Assembly (NCBI GenBank): GCA_949128115.1
Contig: OX421963.1
Coordinates: 32,781,979 to 32,845,978 of the forward strand
Direction: 5' to 3'
From: Anaspis maculata
Taxonomy: Eukaryota; Arthropoda; Insecta; Coleoptera; Scraptiidae
Length of the DNA stretch: 64,000 nucleotides
The notes beneath the pieces are model-generated. The model had not been told where the DNA came from. It searched no databases and saw nothing but the letters and a program-made list of their open reading frames with translations. The translations under genes were made by a program, and so were the position numbers. Below are positions 1 through 11,641 of this stretch, piece after piece; position 1 is the stretch's first letter, and every line of letters starts with the position of its first letter.

Positions 1-1697
1 CCGAGGGTGGAACAGCGGTAACTGGAACAACCAGATGGGGCAGTCAACGGTGAAATCAAATAATCTTGTGCGATATTCAAGGACTGCAGGGGAGTTCAAG
101 TGATCATACATTCTGATTGACTTTTATTTATTTGATGAGCTTAGAGCTTAGAAATAATAGCAAATCACGATAATTACTTATACCCCCTGCCGAAACCGCA
201 CATCGGTATACCTATACCCATGCCTTGTTGTTGTCTTTGTAACGTATGGCTCATTCAATAACTTAGTGTAACGTGATTTATGTACGTTATCGATCGGCAT
301 ATACCTTGCTGATGTTGAATACCTTACTTGGAAATTGACCCGAATGAACTGGGAAATGGCGAACACTTGCAGGGTATATGGGCATTAAAATTATAATAAT
401 TCAACATCAAACGTGTTTAATGCCACATTGACGTTGAACAATGCGGCCTTAATTTTTTCGCGCGTATTTAAATATATAAAGACCCTCAATAAAACCCAAT
501 GGCACGAAGTGTTGGCGATGACAATAGCGAAATTACAGAGATCGCGTGATGCGTTAACTCCAGTGTAAGGCCGGGGTTATTAAAACTGTGTTATACGCCA
601 AGTCTGCGTCAACTGCTATGTCGTTTGATATATCGGGGCAGTGCTTACTGCTCATGCCTTTACGCTTGGGAGTTTTCTGAAAACTGCAGCAGGTATTAAG
701 TATACATTCCCATAATGTCTCGAGGAGCAGCGCGGACAACCTCTTGATGCCAAGGCCATCCCGGCATTCAAAGTGCAATTTAAATACGTAATTAGAAGAA
801 AAAGGCCCGTGGGTTTGTGTCGGCCGTATATTATTTCATTCGTCAACACCCAGTCCACCAGGGCCTTTGATGTGACGACATTTGATTATGTTAGGTTGTT
901 CATGAGAGAGAGTATGGAAAAAAGAAGTAACGCCCGCTAACATACGGCGCGGACGATGGTGGCGTTTATCATAAATCTTCTAGGAAATTAGATTTACACA
1001 AATTTTAACACGTTTCTCCGATCGCAGAAGGATCCGTAAGTAAATAATCTTTGAATATTGCGGTTATTTTAAACACGCGGTTTGTATCTGTTTATTTGAG
1101 CTGGCGTCGAGAAGTAATTTTCAGTAGCGTTTAATGTATTTATTAATGGATTGTTTATTAATGTTGCGTTATTTCATTATAATCTACTATGGGGGACCGC
1201 TATGTATCCATCCACCGCACACAGCAATCGTTTTCGGATTTATACAACATTTTAAATAAACAGATTACAAATTGCGTCGGCTTGGCTTCGTATCAGGGCA
1301 TTCCATTGGAAAAAAATCAATTATTGGCTCCCTCTGTCAAAATGGGGCACCCCGTACGGTAGAAAATTGTTTTACATATACATATGTACCTACCTATCAA
1401 CTTTCCAGATCAGGACGTAGTAATGGTGTAAAAATTGAACGGTTACAAATGCATTTTTCGTAGTGGCAGGAAAAGCATAGTGCAGGTACAACTCTTATGG
1501 AGTGCCCGCCCATTTCTTCACTCGCATGATTTGCAACATCTACCTTCTCAGCTCGTGTTCAAATATCATGCTTGTGAAGAAATGAATAGGTTTCATTTTT
1601 TCTTGCTCGTTGTATATTTATGCTATTTCTAGTCTACTCCATTTTCTATAGATATAATGTTTCGATCTAACCCAAATTCTTCTTCATCTTGTGCTTA
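1..1697. other. Non-coding stretch, no gene seen
   Basis: AT-rich DNA without a recognisable gene, repeat family or RNA. A short GA run lies at 902-916. Two overlapping reverse-strand open frames at about 550-860 have no recognisable domain and are not supported as a gene. The end of the stretch runs into the TA-flanked repeat at 1700. Confidence 0.6.
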
Positions 1698-1699
1698 TA

Positions 1700-2407
1700 C
1701 AGGGTTATTCAAAAGTCCGGAATCAAATTCATAATTTTTGATCATAATTTTTTCAGAAAAACCGCTCGAACAGTTCGATTTCAAAAAACGGTAAGTCCTT
1801 TTTCCATGATACGTGTCATGCCAGCCACCTTTGGTAATTTTTTTCAATCGCACCTTATGGCTTGTGGGGGCTCGTTGAAAAGCGTCCAACCATTTTCAGT
1901 AATAGATCTGAATACAGTTTTTGACAAGCTTTCCAACGAGGCCCCACAAGCCATAGGGTGCGATTTGAAAAAATATTGAAGGTGGCTGGGAGTTAAGAGG
2001 TTGACGGTAGATCATGACACGTATCATGGAAAAACGACTTACCATTTTTTTAAATTGACCTGTTCGAGCGGTTTTTTTTTTCGGAAAAAATATGGTAAGA
2101 AATTATTAATTTTGTTCCAGACTTTTGGGTAACCCTGGGGTTCCTCAAAACTTCATGGTGAAGCGTTCGATCTTATTACCAATGGTAGATCTGAATACAG
2201 TTTTTGACAAGCTTTCAAACCATAGAGTGGTGCCATTACAAAAAAAATACTAAGGGTGGCTAGGGGTGGAGGGGTGGACGGTCGATTATGACACGTGTCA
2301 TGAAAAAACGACTTGCCCTTTCTAGAAATCGACCTCTTCGAGCGTTTTTTCCGAAAAAAATATGGCCAAAAATTATGAATTTTATTCCGGACTTTTGAAT
2401 AACCCTG
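1700..2407. repeat. Palindromic Tc1/mariner-like MITE with a duplicated right half
   Basis: The outer ends are near-perfect inverted repeats (cagggttattcaaaagtccg at 1700 and its complement ending at 2407) flanked by TA at 1698-1699 and 2408-2409, the target duplication typical of Tc1/mariner elements. Inside, 1700-1885 pairs with 1930-2137 as a foldback; 2138-2407 is then a second, directly repeated version of the right half (the segment around gatctgaatacagtttttga occurs at about 1905 and 2184). The structure is therefore left arm, right arm, right arm again. No transposase is encoded, so it must have been moved in trans. Open frames inside it are artefacts of the repeat. Confidence 0.8.
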
Positions 2408-2450
2408 TATATTTTAATGTTTATTCAGAATATTTACATTGTAAAATTAA

Positions 2451-3057
2451 CTATAAAAAGAAAATTTTTTCAAGCTCTCTACCGGCAGGAAGTGTACCCA
2501 TAATCGAGGTTGCATTTCCCCTTTGCAAAGTTAAACTGATAATTTGGAATCAATAACTTGTCGCTCTTCTTTCACCAGTTTGGTCTGTTATCCTCTTCCC
2601 TATTTCCTTTATCAATGAAAGGCCCTCACATCCCCATACTCCGCTTGTTTCCAGAGCAATTGGAACAAAAATAAAACGTTCTTGTAAAAAATTGTAAAAG
2701 TTTTTCTTCCTTTCTTCGGCACATCTTGCTGCGTGACCTGGGCGAATCTCAGATGATTTGATATATGATGGTGCAAAAGTGTCACTACATGTAAAATCCC
2801 ATACTAGTGGCTTTCCTCTTTTCCATGGAATTAATGAAATTCCATCGGGCCGTTTACCGTCAACGTTCGAGCATCCCACTGGTTCCAATATCGAAGGCAC
2901 ACCAGCGGATCTTAAGGACCTTTTGATTATGTCGTTGATCGATGAATGACGACTAAAACGGCCAGCGCTTCGTCTACAGGCTAGTCCATGAAGACCTGTA
3001 GAATCAACTTCAGTGCCACAGTTACAAGCATGTGGTTGGCAAAGGTCACTTCCTAAC
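2451..3057 (-). pseudogene. C-terminal fragment of a retroelement protein with a nuclease-like end
   Basis: Read on the reverse strand, the segment gives a coherent C-terminus. It starts with a Cys-rich part (CQPHACNCG), followed by GLHGLAC and GR-x-S-RH, then GKRPDG, LVWDFTC-DT and VPIALET, and ends in LQRGNATSI and a stop at 2451-2453. This order matches, from memory, the C-terminal region of invertebrate proteins usually annotated as reverse transcriptases; the spaced D, W-D and E residues suggest a PD-(D/E)XK-like nuclease fold (inference). The frame is broken by a TGA at 2550-2552, where the family normally reads on, and nothing upstream of about 3057 continues it. It is a dead, 5'-truncated copy sitting directly beside the palindromic MITE. 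The natural C-terminus is preserved, as expected for a 5'-truncated non-LTR insertion. Confidence 0.7.
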
Positions 3058-5692
3058 CTTCACCCTGTATATTATTATCTAACGGTGAGCGGACCTCCTC
3101 ACTGACTTCTACCGTTGACTTCTACCAAAGAGATCTTTGAGGAAGTTGGTATATACCAGGTACCTACTTAGACTTACTTATTACAGTCAGTTCCAATAAA
3201 AACAGTGTGAGACAGTATTTCACACGGAGTGTGCCGATGTTACGAATTTTGGCTTTCTTGTAACTGGTGACAGCAACCCAAATGAATACACTGAATATTC
3301 ATCATTCATATTAGAAAGCAACAGAATGAAGTTATTTACTTTACTCGAATAATTTCAAAGTGACCCTTTTGCATGCCAATGAATTTGCATCTGTTAATTG
3401 CATTAAAAATTGTTCGAAATCGAAAAGCTTTCCAAAAAATGACTATACATAGGTAAGACATACATACCAGGACTACGACTACGAAAATCTTTTCTTGAAG
3501 TTTGTTCGGTTAAACCGGAGACACCGACACCCTATAGGGTGATTCAGCTTTGACCTTATTTTGAAACATTTAATTCCATTCCTTTCCTGACATTTCTATA
3601 GAGAAAAAAGATGACATAACAAGTGATCGAATGAATTTCTCCTCACAGTCGCCTATGATTCTTGAAAACTGACCGAAAAACGTGGCTACCAAGGAGACCA
3701 AGGCCTACTTTGAGGAGATATTTATTCGATCACTATTTATCCTTACTTATTGTGTCTGCTGTCACTTGTACTTTTCTTTTGCAATATTTTGTTGCGACTG
3801 TACATCAGCACGTGACTGATGACACGCCACTCCTATTATCAAGCAAATAAGCATTATACCAAATTTTGTTCTGTTGCATTGTCATACAATTTTTCAGAAA
3901 TAATAAAAAATTATACTTTTCTGTATCAACCTGAATATCCTGATATTTCTTGATGAAAGCAAATATAAGGCAGAGTATCATATTCAAAAAAAGTAAACTT
4001 GTCCATTCCTCAATTTTTAAAATGATGTTGGCAGTTATTGTTCACGTTTTATTGGTTCTTTGAGGGCTAGTTTTTCAGTCTCGGCTGACCTTCGAGTTTG
4101 GATTTGTTTCTTGAGAAAAAATGTTGTTGGTCATACAAAATAAGTAAGTAACCGAACTGGAAGTTTTTAATAATTTTTTTTCTCCCCTGATCAGAAAGGC
4201 TAACAGCTTTTTCCCATAGGATTGAAGATCATAACTCATCACTGTGACAAAGCTCCCTTCTTTGTGCTTAGAAGCCACCCACCATTTCCAGGCAGTGTAT
4301 TACGCACACAGTACTTGATGATCAGTTGTGGACAAGATGGAAAATCATGTGGAAAGAAAATGATTATACCGGTCGGAGACCATCGTTTTTATTTTTCTTC
4401 CAGTTTTATCATCGTGCCTGGGCTCTGACCAATTATTACAAGATAATGACAGTAAATTATATAGGATAAAATAATAGGGTTCTTGAAGCATTACAGCAGG
4501 TTTTCAGCTTTCAGTAGTGATATTACCTGAACTGACCAACAACAAAGTATGTAAGTAGAGTAAGAGTGCGCAAAATTCCATTTTATTTAGAAGCGAGGTA
4601 ACTTTGAACTTCCTCAGTCGATTTTAATACATAATACCGGTTGTAGTATCCTCACCCTATCACCCACAGTCAAGTCTTTTGCTAGTAACGTAAAATTCAA
4701 CTGATAGCAACACGAGTTTTTTTTTAGGTAGAAAGGTAATACATAAAATAAATTACTGTAATTTTGCATCACTGGACATAACGATACAACTCTGACATGA
4801 TATAATAAAACCTTTACTTGGCAGAAGAGATGACAAAAGACAATCTTATACTATTTTCTTTTTCTGTGAGTAATTCAGTAGGTATACTTATACTTGGTCA
4901 TGCAAGCAAAGTTAAATAAGTAATTCATAATAAAAAATTTACTTCACATAATATCAGCCCGTAAAGTCACGCAGGCATTTTATAAATATTTTAGATCAAT
5001 CCAATAATAATATACCTACTTACTTCAATAGATATAATTTTATAAAGACATTATAACCCACTCTCTGGTCAGTTCGCATAATGCAGCATCTAAAAGCACG
5101 GAATTGACTACCTGTCTGAACTTTGCTGGTTGGCAAGTCAAGGACCAGCATATATCACTAGTCCGAGTTCAGTAGTTGAACACGAATCGTTGCCATCGTC
5201 AATTCAATTATTATCCTCCAATAACGCTGCTCATTTATTGTTTCCATCTCATAAATTTTCCATCACATTAAATGAAGTATTCATACCGAAACTGACCACA
5301 ATCGATTAAGGAAACATACAATTTTAATTTTATAGTCGTGCTGAATGTACAACAACAAATCGCTGTTACTAAGACGGCATTTCTTTCCATCAAACGCCCA
5401 CTACCAGACGTGCCCATAACGCTTGTTCGTATAACTCTGCTTAAATATTATTAATTCAAATCTGATGTATTGATACTATTTGAATGATTGCGACAGTAAG
5501 GTTTTCATAAAAATTTGCTTCTGTATATATTAATCTGACTTTTGCGAATTTCAAAAACTGTTAAAGTTCAACAAAAACATCGAATAAGGGGTGCCTGGCG
5601 AAAGCAAACAGTAAGTGAAATTTTATATTTGACCGGAGCACGGAAGCGCCGCTGTAAAGCACAATTATCGGCAATTAGCTGATTGGAACTCA
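3058..5692. other. Non-coding stretch with one orphan MITE end
   Basis: No gene is seen. The sequence caccctgtata at 3060-3070 resembles the terminus of TA-type MITEs, but no partner was found. At 4062-4090 a gagggctagtttttcagtct end matches the left end of the MITE at 21334, again without a clear partner. A short forward open frame at 3662-3850 is hydrophobic but unrecognised and not called. Confidence 0.5.
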
Positions 5693-5711
5693 CACATACA
5701 CACACACACAG
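5693..5711. repeat. CA-rich microsatellite
   Basis: Short run of CA dinucleotides with one interruption (cacatacacacacacacaca). Confidence 0.8.
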
Positions 5712-7877
5712 ACGCCATACAGATATGGCAGTTTAGTCCTAACACAATTAGCAAAATGAAATATCACTACAGTTCGAGATATGGTATATATCTAGTATGG
5801 AAGAAGAAGCTGAAGTTTTCCGATATACCCCCCATTATACTTGTGCCAACGCCTACAACATGGCATTTTATTGATTGCGCTCAGTTTATATTAAATTAGA
5901 TCAATTTGTCAAATCCTTTTGGGCGTTTCATGAATTTACCCGGAGAAAACCGGCCCTTTCGGACTCGAAGCGATGCGATGGATTGATGGAGATGGGAGCG
6001 TGGTATAGCATTCCGCATCAGACGCTGAATTCTCACAGTCGATTAGTGGTGGCGCGAAATGAATCGATATGGCTGATTTAAATTTTATAATTCGATATAA
6101 GCATCTTAGCTAGTTTCAATATAAATTCTGTGTTCGTTTCAATATTAATATACAATATACCCGACCCGGTGGAAGTGGGTGTTTGAGTACTTGCTGCGTG
6201 GTTTACAATGATAACTTATTTATTTAATTCGTAATCTTGCAAGGCTTTGTTGGGTGTCTCCCACGTTGCCTAGTGCCCTTCCTTCCTCGCACCAGGAGTA
6301 CTATAATCAATTCCCAACGTTTCTGGTTGCGGTTAGCTGTGAAATTTCGTTCTCAAGTTGGATACTCCAAGGTGAATTTCCAATGACATTCCATGTCAAT
6401 TTTGTCAGATTAGGGTATCATCACGTGACGTCACATGTTGGCGTGAACTTTGCTTTCGGGCAGCCTAACCAACTGCGACCCGGAAACTTTCGGAATGGAA
6501 GATATTATTATATATAGCACAAATATATGTCTCCAAACGCCCCAATGCTGGTGGAATTACTACTTATCTCTCGCATTTATGTTTGATGTGGCAGAGATGG
6601 GGTAGAGAGGAAGCGAACGTGACGACGACATACAGACGTTGTTGTAACATCAACACCTTCCTGGATGATGGGAAGAGGAGGGTGGCTTAGGTGGATTTAA
6701 TAAAGCAATTATTACGGGGAAATTCCGCGGATAATACACATATAAATCAGACGTTATTAATGCCATGGAGGGGTCTACGCCTCTGCCGCTACCGCCGCCA
6801 CCGAATGGCGGCAGAGGCAAAGATTACAAGATGTAACCAAGAATAAACAACCCCCGCTCTGTTAATATCTGTAATAACTTGAACTAATGTCGGTGTGAGG
6901 GACTGTGAGAGCAAAGGAGGAGAGCACCGGGCGTCTCCTCCCCAATTTGCCATAATTCAACTAAGAGCAAAGTGAGAGAGAGAGGCGCCATTACATAAAA
7001 TTCATCAACATGGCTTCGCGATTTCGACTTATTAACACCCAAGCCAACCCAAGGGGCAAGTCTACGGTGACGGGGCTATAGGATGGGAGGGTGGCACAAA
7101 TCGAATCTGTGCAGGAAGAACCACCACCAGCCAAAGACTGATCGATGGATGTGCACTTGGTGGAGGTTCGCCGACGTTTTTATCTGCATCAAACAGGGAG
7201 GATGTTGTTGGAAAATCCGACGCCGCTCCACCACCGCCGCCATGAAAAATAATTATGCAGCATGGCGATGGATGAAAGCAAAAAACCAATGCAATAACCG
7301 AATTACCAGTCAAAGCGGAAGCTTGAAAAATAGATTAATCTGCACAGGAATTGGATTAGTAAGAATCCGAACCCGTGGCTGGTGGTTCATCTTCAGTGGC
7401 ATCAACAAAAATACAAAAGCGCATGATTTTCGAAATCCTGTACGTCCACGTCGCTGTAGATACCAGTAGAGTCAGCAGGCTTATTAAAGATTTCGGTGAC
7501 TAACATCACAGACCTTCCTAATGAACGTAATGATGAGTCATTGGATTCTTCCGATCACCAGTGTGATGAATGAACGTCATCGCTATGGGTATCGGTTTAC
7601 CTGAAGGGATGAAACTCTTGTGATGTGACACAAAGAACAGGGTACGGAACCTTACCGCTGAAACTTTCCAGTGCCAGTATTTAAGAGCTGAAAGACTATC
7701 CATTGACCATATTTTCAAAAATATTAAACCTGAAATTTCTTCAACATTTTTCTAGTAAGTACTCCCGAAACATTTTCCTAACTGCAACTCAATTTTTGAA
7801 CCCAAGTTTGCAAACACCCTGTAGATTCTTGAAATATCCCACCTGTATGGTTGAGGTTGACGCAACATTCCTTTTTT
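5712..7877. promoter_or_regulatory. Enhancer-like non-coding block with GAGA tract
   Basis: No gene and no transposon ends are visible. At 6970-6990 a GAGAGAGAGA tract is followed directly by GCGCCATTAC, a pairing of a GAGA-factor site with a Pho/YY1-type GCCAT core, as in insect Polycomb response elements. A GCC-rich tract (ctgccgctaccgccgccacc) is at 6782-6801. A 128-codon forward open frame at 7083-7469 has a composition driven by simple sequence and is judged spurious. Regulatory function is inference only. Confidence 0.3.
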
Positions 7878-7923
7878 CACCCCTACGCAGACTCGGTGCT
7901 CACCCCTACGCAGACTCGGTGCT
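7878..7923. repeat. Exact 23-bp tandem duplication
   Basis: The 23-bp unit beginning cacccctacgcagactcggt occurs twice head to tail (7878-7900, 7901-7923) and abuts the left end of the MITE at 7922. It is probably a local slippage or insertion-associated duplication. Confidence 0.9.
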
Positions 7924-8104
7924 ATAGACTTTCTCATACAGAGGCGGTTCCCTTTGCTCGCAGCTCGTGCGCAGGTCTTCATATAGACCAGTTCGAAAAA
8001 TATTCGCGCGTTTGTAGCCCAGTGGGGATGCGACCAGGCATCCCGCTGGCCCATTCAAGTTACCCTGCGCCTCGAGTACCTTAGGTGTATGAGAAACTCT
8101 ATAG
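7922..8104 (-). repeat. 183-bp MITE, copy A (family shared with 23186-23384)
   Basis: Imperfect terminal inverted repeats ctatagactttctcatacag and ggtgtatgagaaactctatag bound the element. Its interior (gacctgcgcacgagctgcga on the reverse strand) recurs at 23323-23350 within a similar pair of ends, so two members of one family lie in the window in opposite orientation. No coding capacity. The superfamily is not determined because no clear target duplication is seen. Confidence 0.75.
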
Positions 8105-9516
8105 TTCTTCCCGTTTTTCTACCAAACCGTTATTCTGACAGAGCAAAGATACACAGATGTGCTTCGCCCAAGTTCAGCCAAAAAACTCGAGAATGAAAAT
8201 TGATGAAAAATCTAATTTCAGCTGAAGGAAAACCATTCCGGATGTCAAGGTCATTTTGTGGCATTTCGACGTTCATGACGTTTTGTTCTGGGGTAGAATT
8301 TTGCAGGAGAAGTTGAGGCAGCAGCAATTTTAAATGAATTGGTTTATCGTGAGTGGATAATCACTCCAGCCACTAAAACCATTTCTAACGAACAAAGCAG
8401 AATATGATTTGTATGTGGAAGTTGATTTTAATAAGCGTAAGCTTAGCCACGGCGGTGACAGATTTCATCTGACGGTTGTCATTAAAATAACACTTGAGGC
8501 TGTCAGTTATCACTGTGTTGGATACGAATGCATCATCTAGTCTATACCCTATCGGCAAAACCATGAACTTGAAGAAACGCAATCGGCATTATGACTTGGA
8601 CCTTAGGGAAGCGTAAACTATCTCTCTGACATCCTCCCCATAGTACGACCTACCTTGCTGTTGGTAATTTCCCAATGCGCGTTATTTATGCAAATGGATT
8701 CCAACTTTATTGATTGATCGGTTATACTTCACAGCCGTTGTCCACGCTTCACTGCATCAGCAAACAGTAGAAGAAATTTCATTGGCGTAGCTCCAGGCTT
8801 AGTAAAAGTCGACGCGCCAATGATACGTCTCTGTGAACTACAATTTTCATTTGTCAATCCGGCAAACACTTGCGCTATGTTTACTCTCCAACGATACTTT
8901 GAACTTTTGGGCCGTCATCAAGCGCGCTTTCTTTTTATTTACGAGTACCGAGTACCTAAATTCTCCATCAAATCGCCTCTTGAAACGATAAATAGATAAC
9001 GCGCGCAGTGACTGTCATCTTCAATGTCCCGTAATGGAATCGGGATAATAGATAGTAAACAACTCGAAGGCCTTGGTATTGAGCAATAGTTCGTAAAGAG
9101 GTACTAAACGGAGGCTGCTTAACGCTTCATTTTAACACCTTCGTGCCACTTGCTCTACCGCAGAGCGATACGGGGCTCTTTCGAAACTTTTTAATGCGAT
9201 TATTAAGGGATTGCACAGTAGTTGCACACCAAAGGACATGCCCCTATGAAACAATGAAGCTGCTCGAATTTCAAGGCAGACATACCTCCGGAAGTACTGT
9301 TCGAAGTTGGGCATTATAAAAGCCGGATGGATGCGTTTTCTATCAGTTTTGTTTAGTGTTTCTGTTTAATTTTCAATTTTCTACTCAGTTGAAAAGTCGA
9401 AGTTCACTATCGCTGCATGGGTAATTTCGATCGTATCATGTATCGGATCTTCATGCACACGCACTGCGCGCACACACCACACACACGACCCATAAGAAAT
9501 ATTGCGCGCCCGTGGA
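8105..9516. other. Non-coding stretch, nothing distinctive
   Basis: No gene is supported; short open frames on the reverse strand (8130-8327, 8385-8582, 9132-9314) lack recognisable features. CA-rich sequence at 9460-9487 borders the regulatory-looking cluster that follows. Confidence 0.55.
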
Positions 9517-9662
9517 TTCAATTAGTTTAAAACATGGCAGTGCCGACGCATTAGTTACGTTGCTTCGTTAATTAGTTGATTAATTAAATGATTAATCAAT
9601 TGATTGGTCTGTCGGGTAGCAGTAATTAGTTTTAATTGAAATCCCGAGTCATTAACATCGGG
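9517..9662. promoter_or_regulatory. Homeodomain / Exd-Hox type binding-site cluster
   Basis: At least eight TAAT/ATTA cores fall within about 145 bp. Two perfect matches to the bipartite Exd-Hox consensus TGATNNATNN are only 12 bp apart: TGATTAATTA at 9577-9586 and TGATTAATCA at 9589-9598. TGATTGG follows at about 9600-9607. The cluster lies in MITE-free DNA and is followed by a GGC/GGT-rich stretch. Such density is typical of homeodomain-regulated enhancers in insects; function and target are inferred. Confidence 0.45.
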
Positions 9663-10170
9663 CCGGCCCCAGATAAGCTATTTAGGCGGCGGTGACGGCG
9701 GCGGCGGTGGTGGTAGTAGCATCACGAGATCGCTATTCATGGGCGGTCAAGTTGCCCTCAGGTTTCAATTTTATAATTGAATTTATAGACTTAATTATAT
9801 AGTTTTCTCAGCGAACCCCCTTTATTTCGCTGATTTTGATTGCAATATTACAGTAACTGTGCATAATGTGAGCCAAAGTACTTGAAGCGAATTCGAATAA
9901 AAAAAAAGGTCTGCCGAGAGCGTCCTCTGAGGAGTGTGGCGGGCGTCGCGCAGCAGCAGCACTGCCGCCATCTAGAGCGCAATATATAAATTAATGATGT
10001 ACAAACTGGGTGGTCATGTATAATCTACGGCAGCGCACACAATACATGCTCAGAGGTATTGTACGGTGGAGAATGCATGTGCAATGGGATCACCCTGGTG
10101 CAAGGCAATCGATGGATACAATAGTTAGTTTGCTCCGATGAATAATTAAACAATACACGTAATTACATAG
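9663..10170. promoter_or_regulatory. Enhancer-like block with GGC/GGT repeats
   Basis: Continuation of the MITE-free block. It contains an imperfect GGCGGC/GGTGGT run at 9685-9715, a GC-rich patch with cagcagcagc at 9951-9960, and AT-rich spacers with more TAAT cores. No coding signal. Confidence 0.3.
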
Positions 10171-11009
10171 TTTAATGGAACAGGAATAGTGATGTCGGCC
10201 GTGGCCCCGCGGCCCGAGAAGGCCAGCTGCCAGCCTTCTTGTCCGACGCCGCCTCCAGACCGCCGTCCTTCAGATTGCGAAACTCACAGCATTGGGTCAT
10301 GTATTGCAACAGCATAGCGAGGGCAGTGGTAGCAGTAGATAAGACTAAATTGTTATTTTGTAACAACATGGCACTACACTCCTGAGATACGGCTATTCTA
10401 GCAGAGAGTATGAGTGCTGGAAGTTGATTTAAAAGACATGATCGAGAGTTCGTTATAAAATGAAAAAAATATCTGTCGAATGAGCTATAAAGATCTGAAT
10501 TCACGAGGATTACAAACATATTTGAACGTACTTATAGTCCGGACGTTAGTGGGAAATACCTTGCACTTCTATAGGTCGCGGGAACATAACCGTCACCTTG
10601 GCACCCGCTATGGCAACGTTGCAAATATGCCTGACGTGGCAACTGCGCAATGCGCATCCTTTTCGACGTTGAATTGACATGAAACGCTCGCGCAAGCGCA
10701 GCCGTTGTGCCAAGGTTGAGATTCGTTTGTTTTTAACATTACTCAGACAAATCTTGAGTTTAGCACGATTATTTTTTTGATAAAGTGGCAATTGTTAAAT
10801 AAATCATCTATATAATTCATTACAACTAAAGAAAATGGTATTCACAAGTACTAGTGAAAATAACATTATATCATATACCCATCTTAAGCACGCCATTTTT
10901 GTTCCCGCGACCAATACCAAGCATTGTCACTTTGCATGCCTGTGTTACTGAGACCACCCTCGACCAATCTGGATGTGGAGCCATTTGCGCAAATCGTTCA
11001 GACACTTTA
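10171..11009. other. Non-coding stretch, nothing distinctive
   Basis: A 115-codon reverse-strand open frame at 10172-10519 is unrecognised, Ser/Leu-rich, and lacks supporting splice or start context; it is not called. No repeat ends were seen before the MITE at 11012. Confidence 0.5.
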
Positions 11010-11011
11010 TA

Positions 11012-11266
11012 CAGGGTGCAGTAGAAAATTTTTCAAGGAAAATCGTAAATCGTGAACCATAGTGGATCTCAGTTTTTTCAAAATAATAAATTTGTTGAAC
11101 ATGTTGTTGAAAGTTGAACATGTTTTTTTGTTTTTTACGCTCTTCAATTTTTCAAACAAAACCTTCAAAAGCATCAAGTTGGGCATCCACCTGGTGATTT
11201 GTACCGCTCCATCTTCTATAGTTCACGGTATATAATTTTCTCTTTTTCTTTTCCTCTTTCACCCTG
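11012..11266. repeat. 255-bp TA-flanked MITE
   Basis: Ends cagggtg (11012) and caccctg (to 11266) are inverted and flanked by TA at 11010-11011 and 11267-11268, a Tc1/mariner-type insertion. The next bases of the arms are only loosely complementary. No transposase. Confidence 0.65.
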
Positions 11267-11641
11267 TATAAATCCCCTGCAAGAAATTCAAGCAAAACAC
11301 CCGGTGAGGTGTGATTGCTATCCATTCAAAGAATGTATTCCACATGGTCGCTATGCTCCTTCATTCAAAATCCCACGAAAATGCTTTTTAATCACATGAG
11401 CTTCTGGACTACTTATATTATAAAACGCGATGAAAAGGCAGAATTAAAAATAAAACAACGATCTCTGTTTGCTGTGTTTTGAAAAACGGAATCATGAAAA
11501 AAGTAGGCGTCGCAAAAGGAACTTGCATGGAGTGGAAACAAAAAAACGTGTATCATGTATTATGGGAGCAATTCGAAACGTAAACCATTTGGGCTGCTGC
11601 CGCCCGGAAAGCCCCGCAGGATTTGTGACTTAACATGCAAC

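Noticed and set aside
5693..5711. CRISPR-like or satellite array in CA-rich stretches
   Set aside because: Plain dinucleotide microsatellites; no spacers, and the genome is eukaryotic.
7083..7469. 128-codon forward open frame
   Set aside because: Composition is driven by Trp/Arg-rich simple sequence, no domain, and an opposite-strand frame overlaps it; lies in an enhancer-like block.
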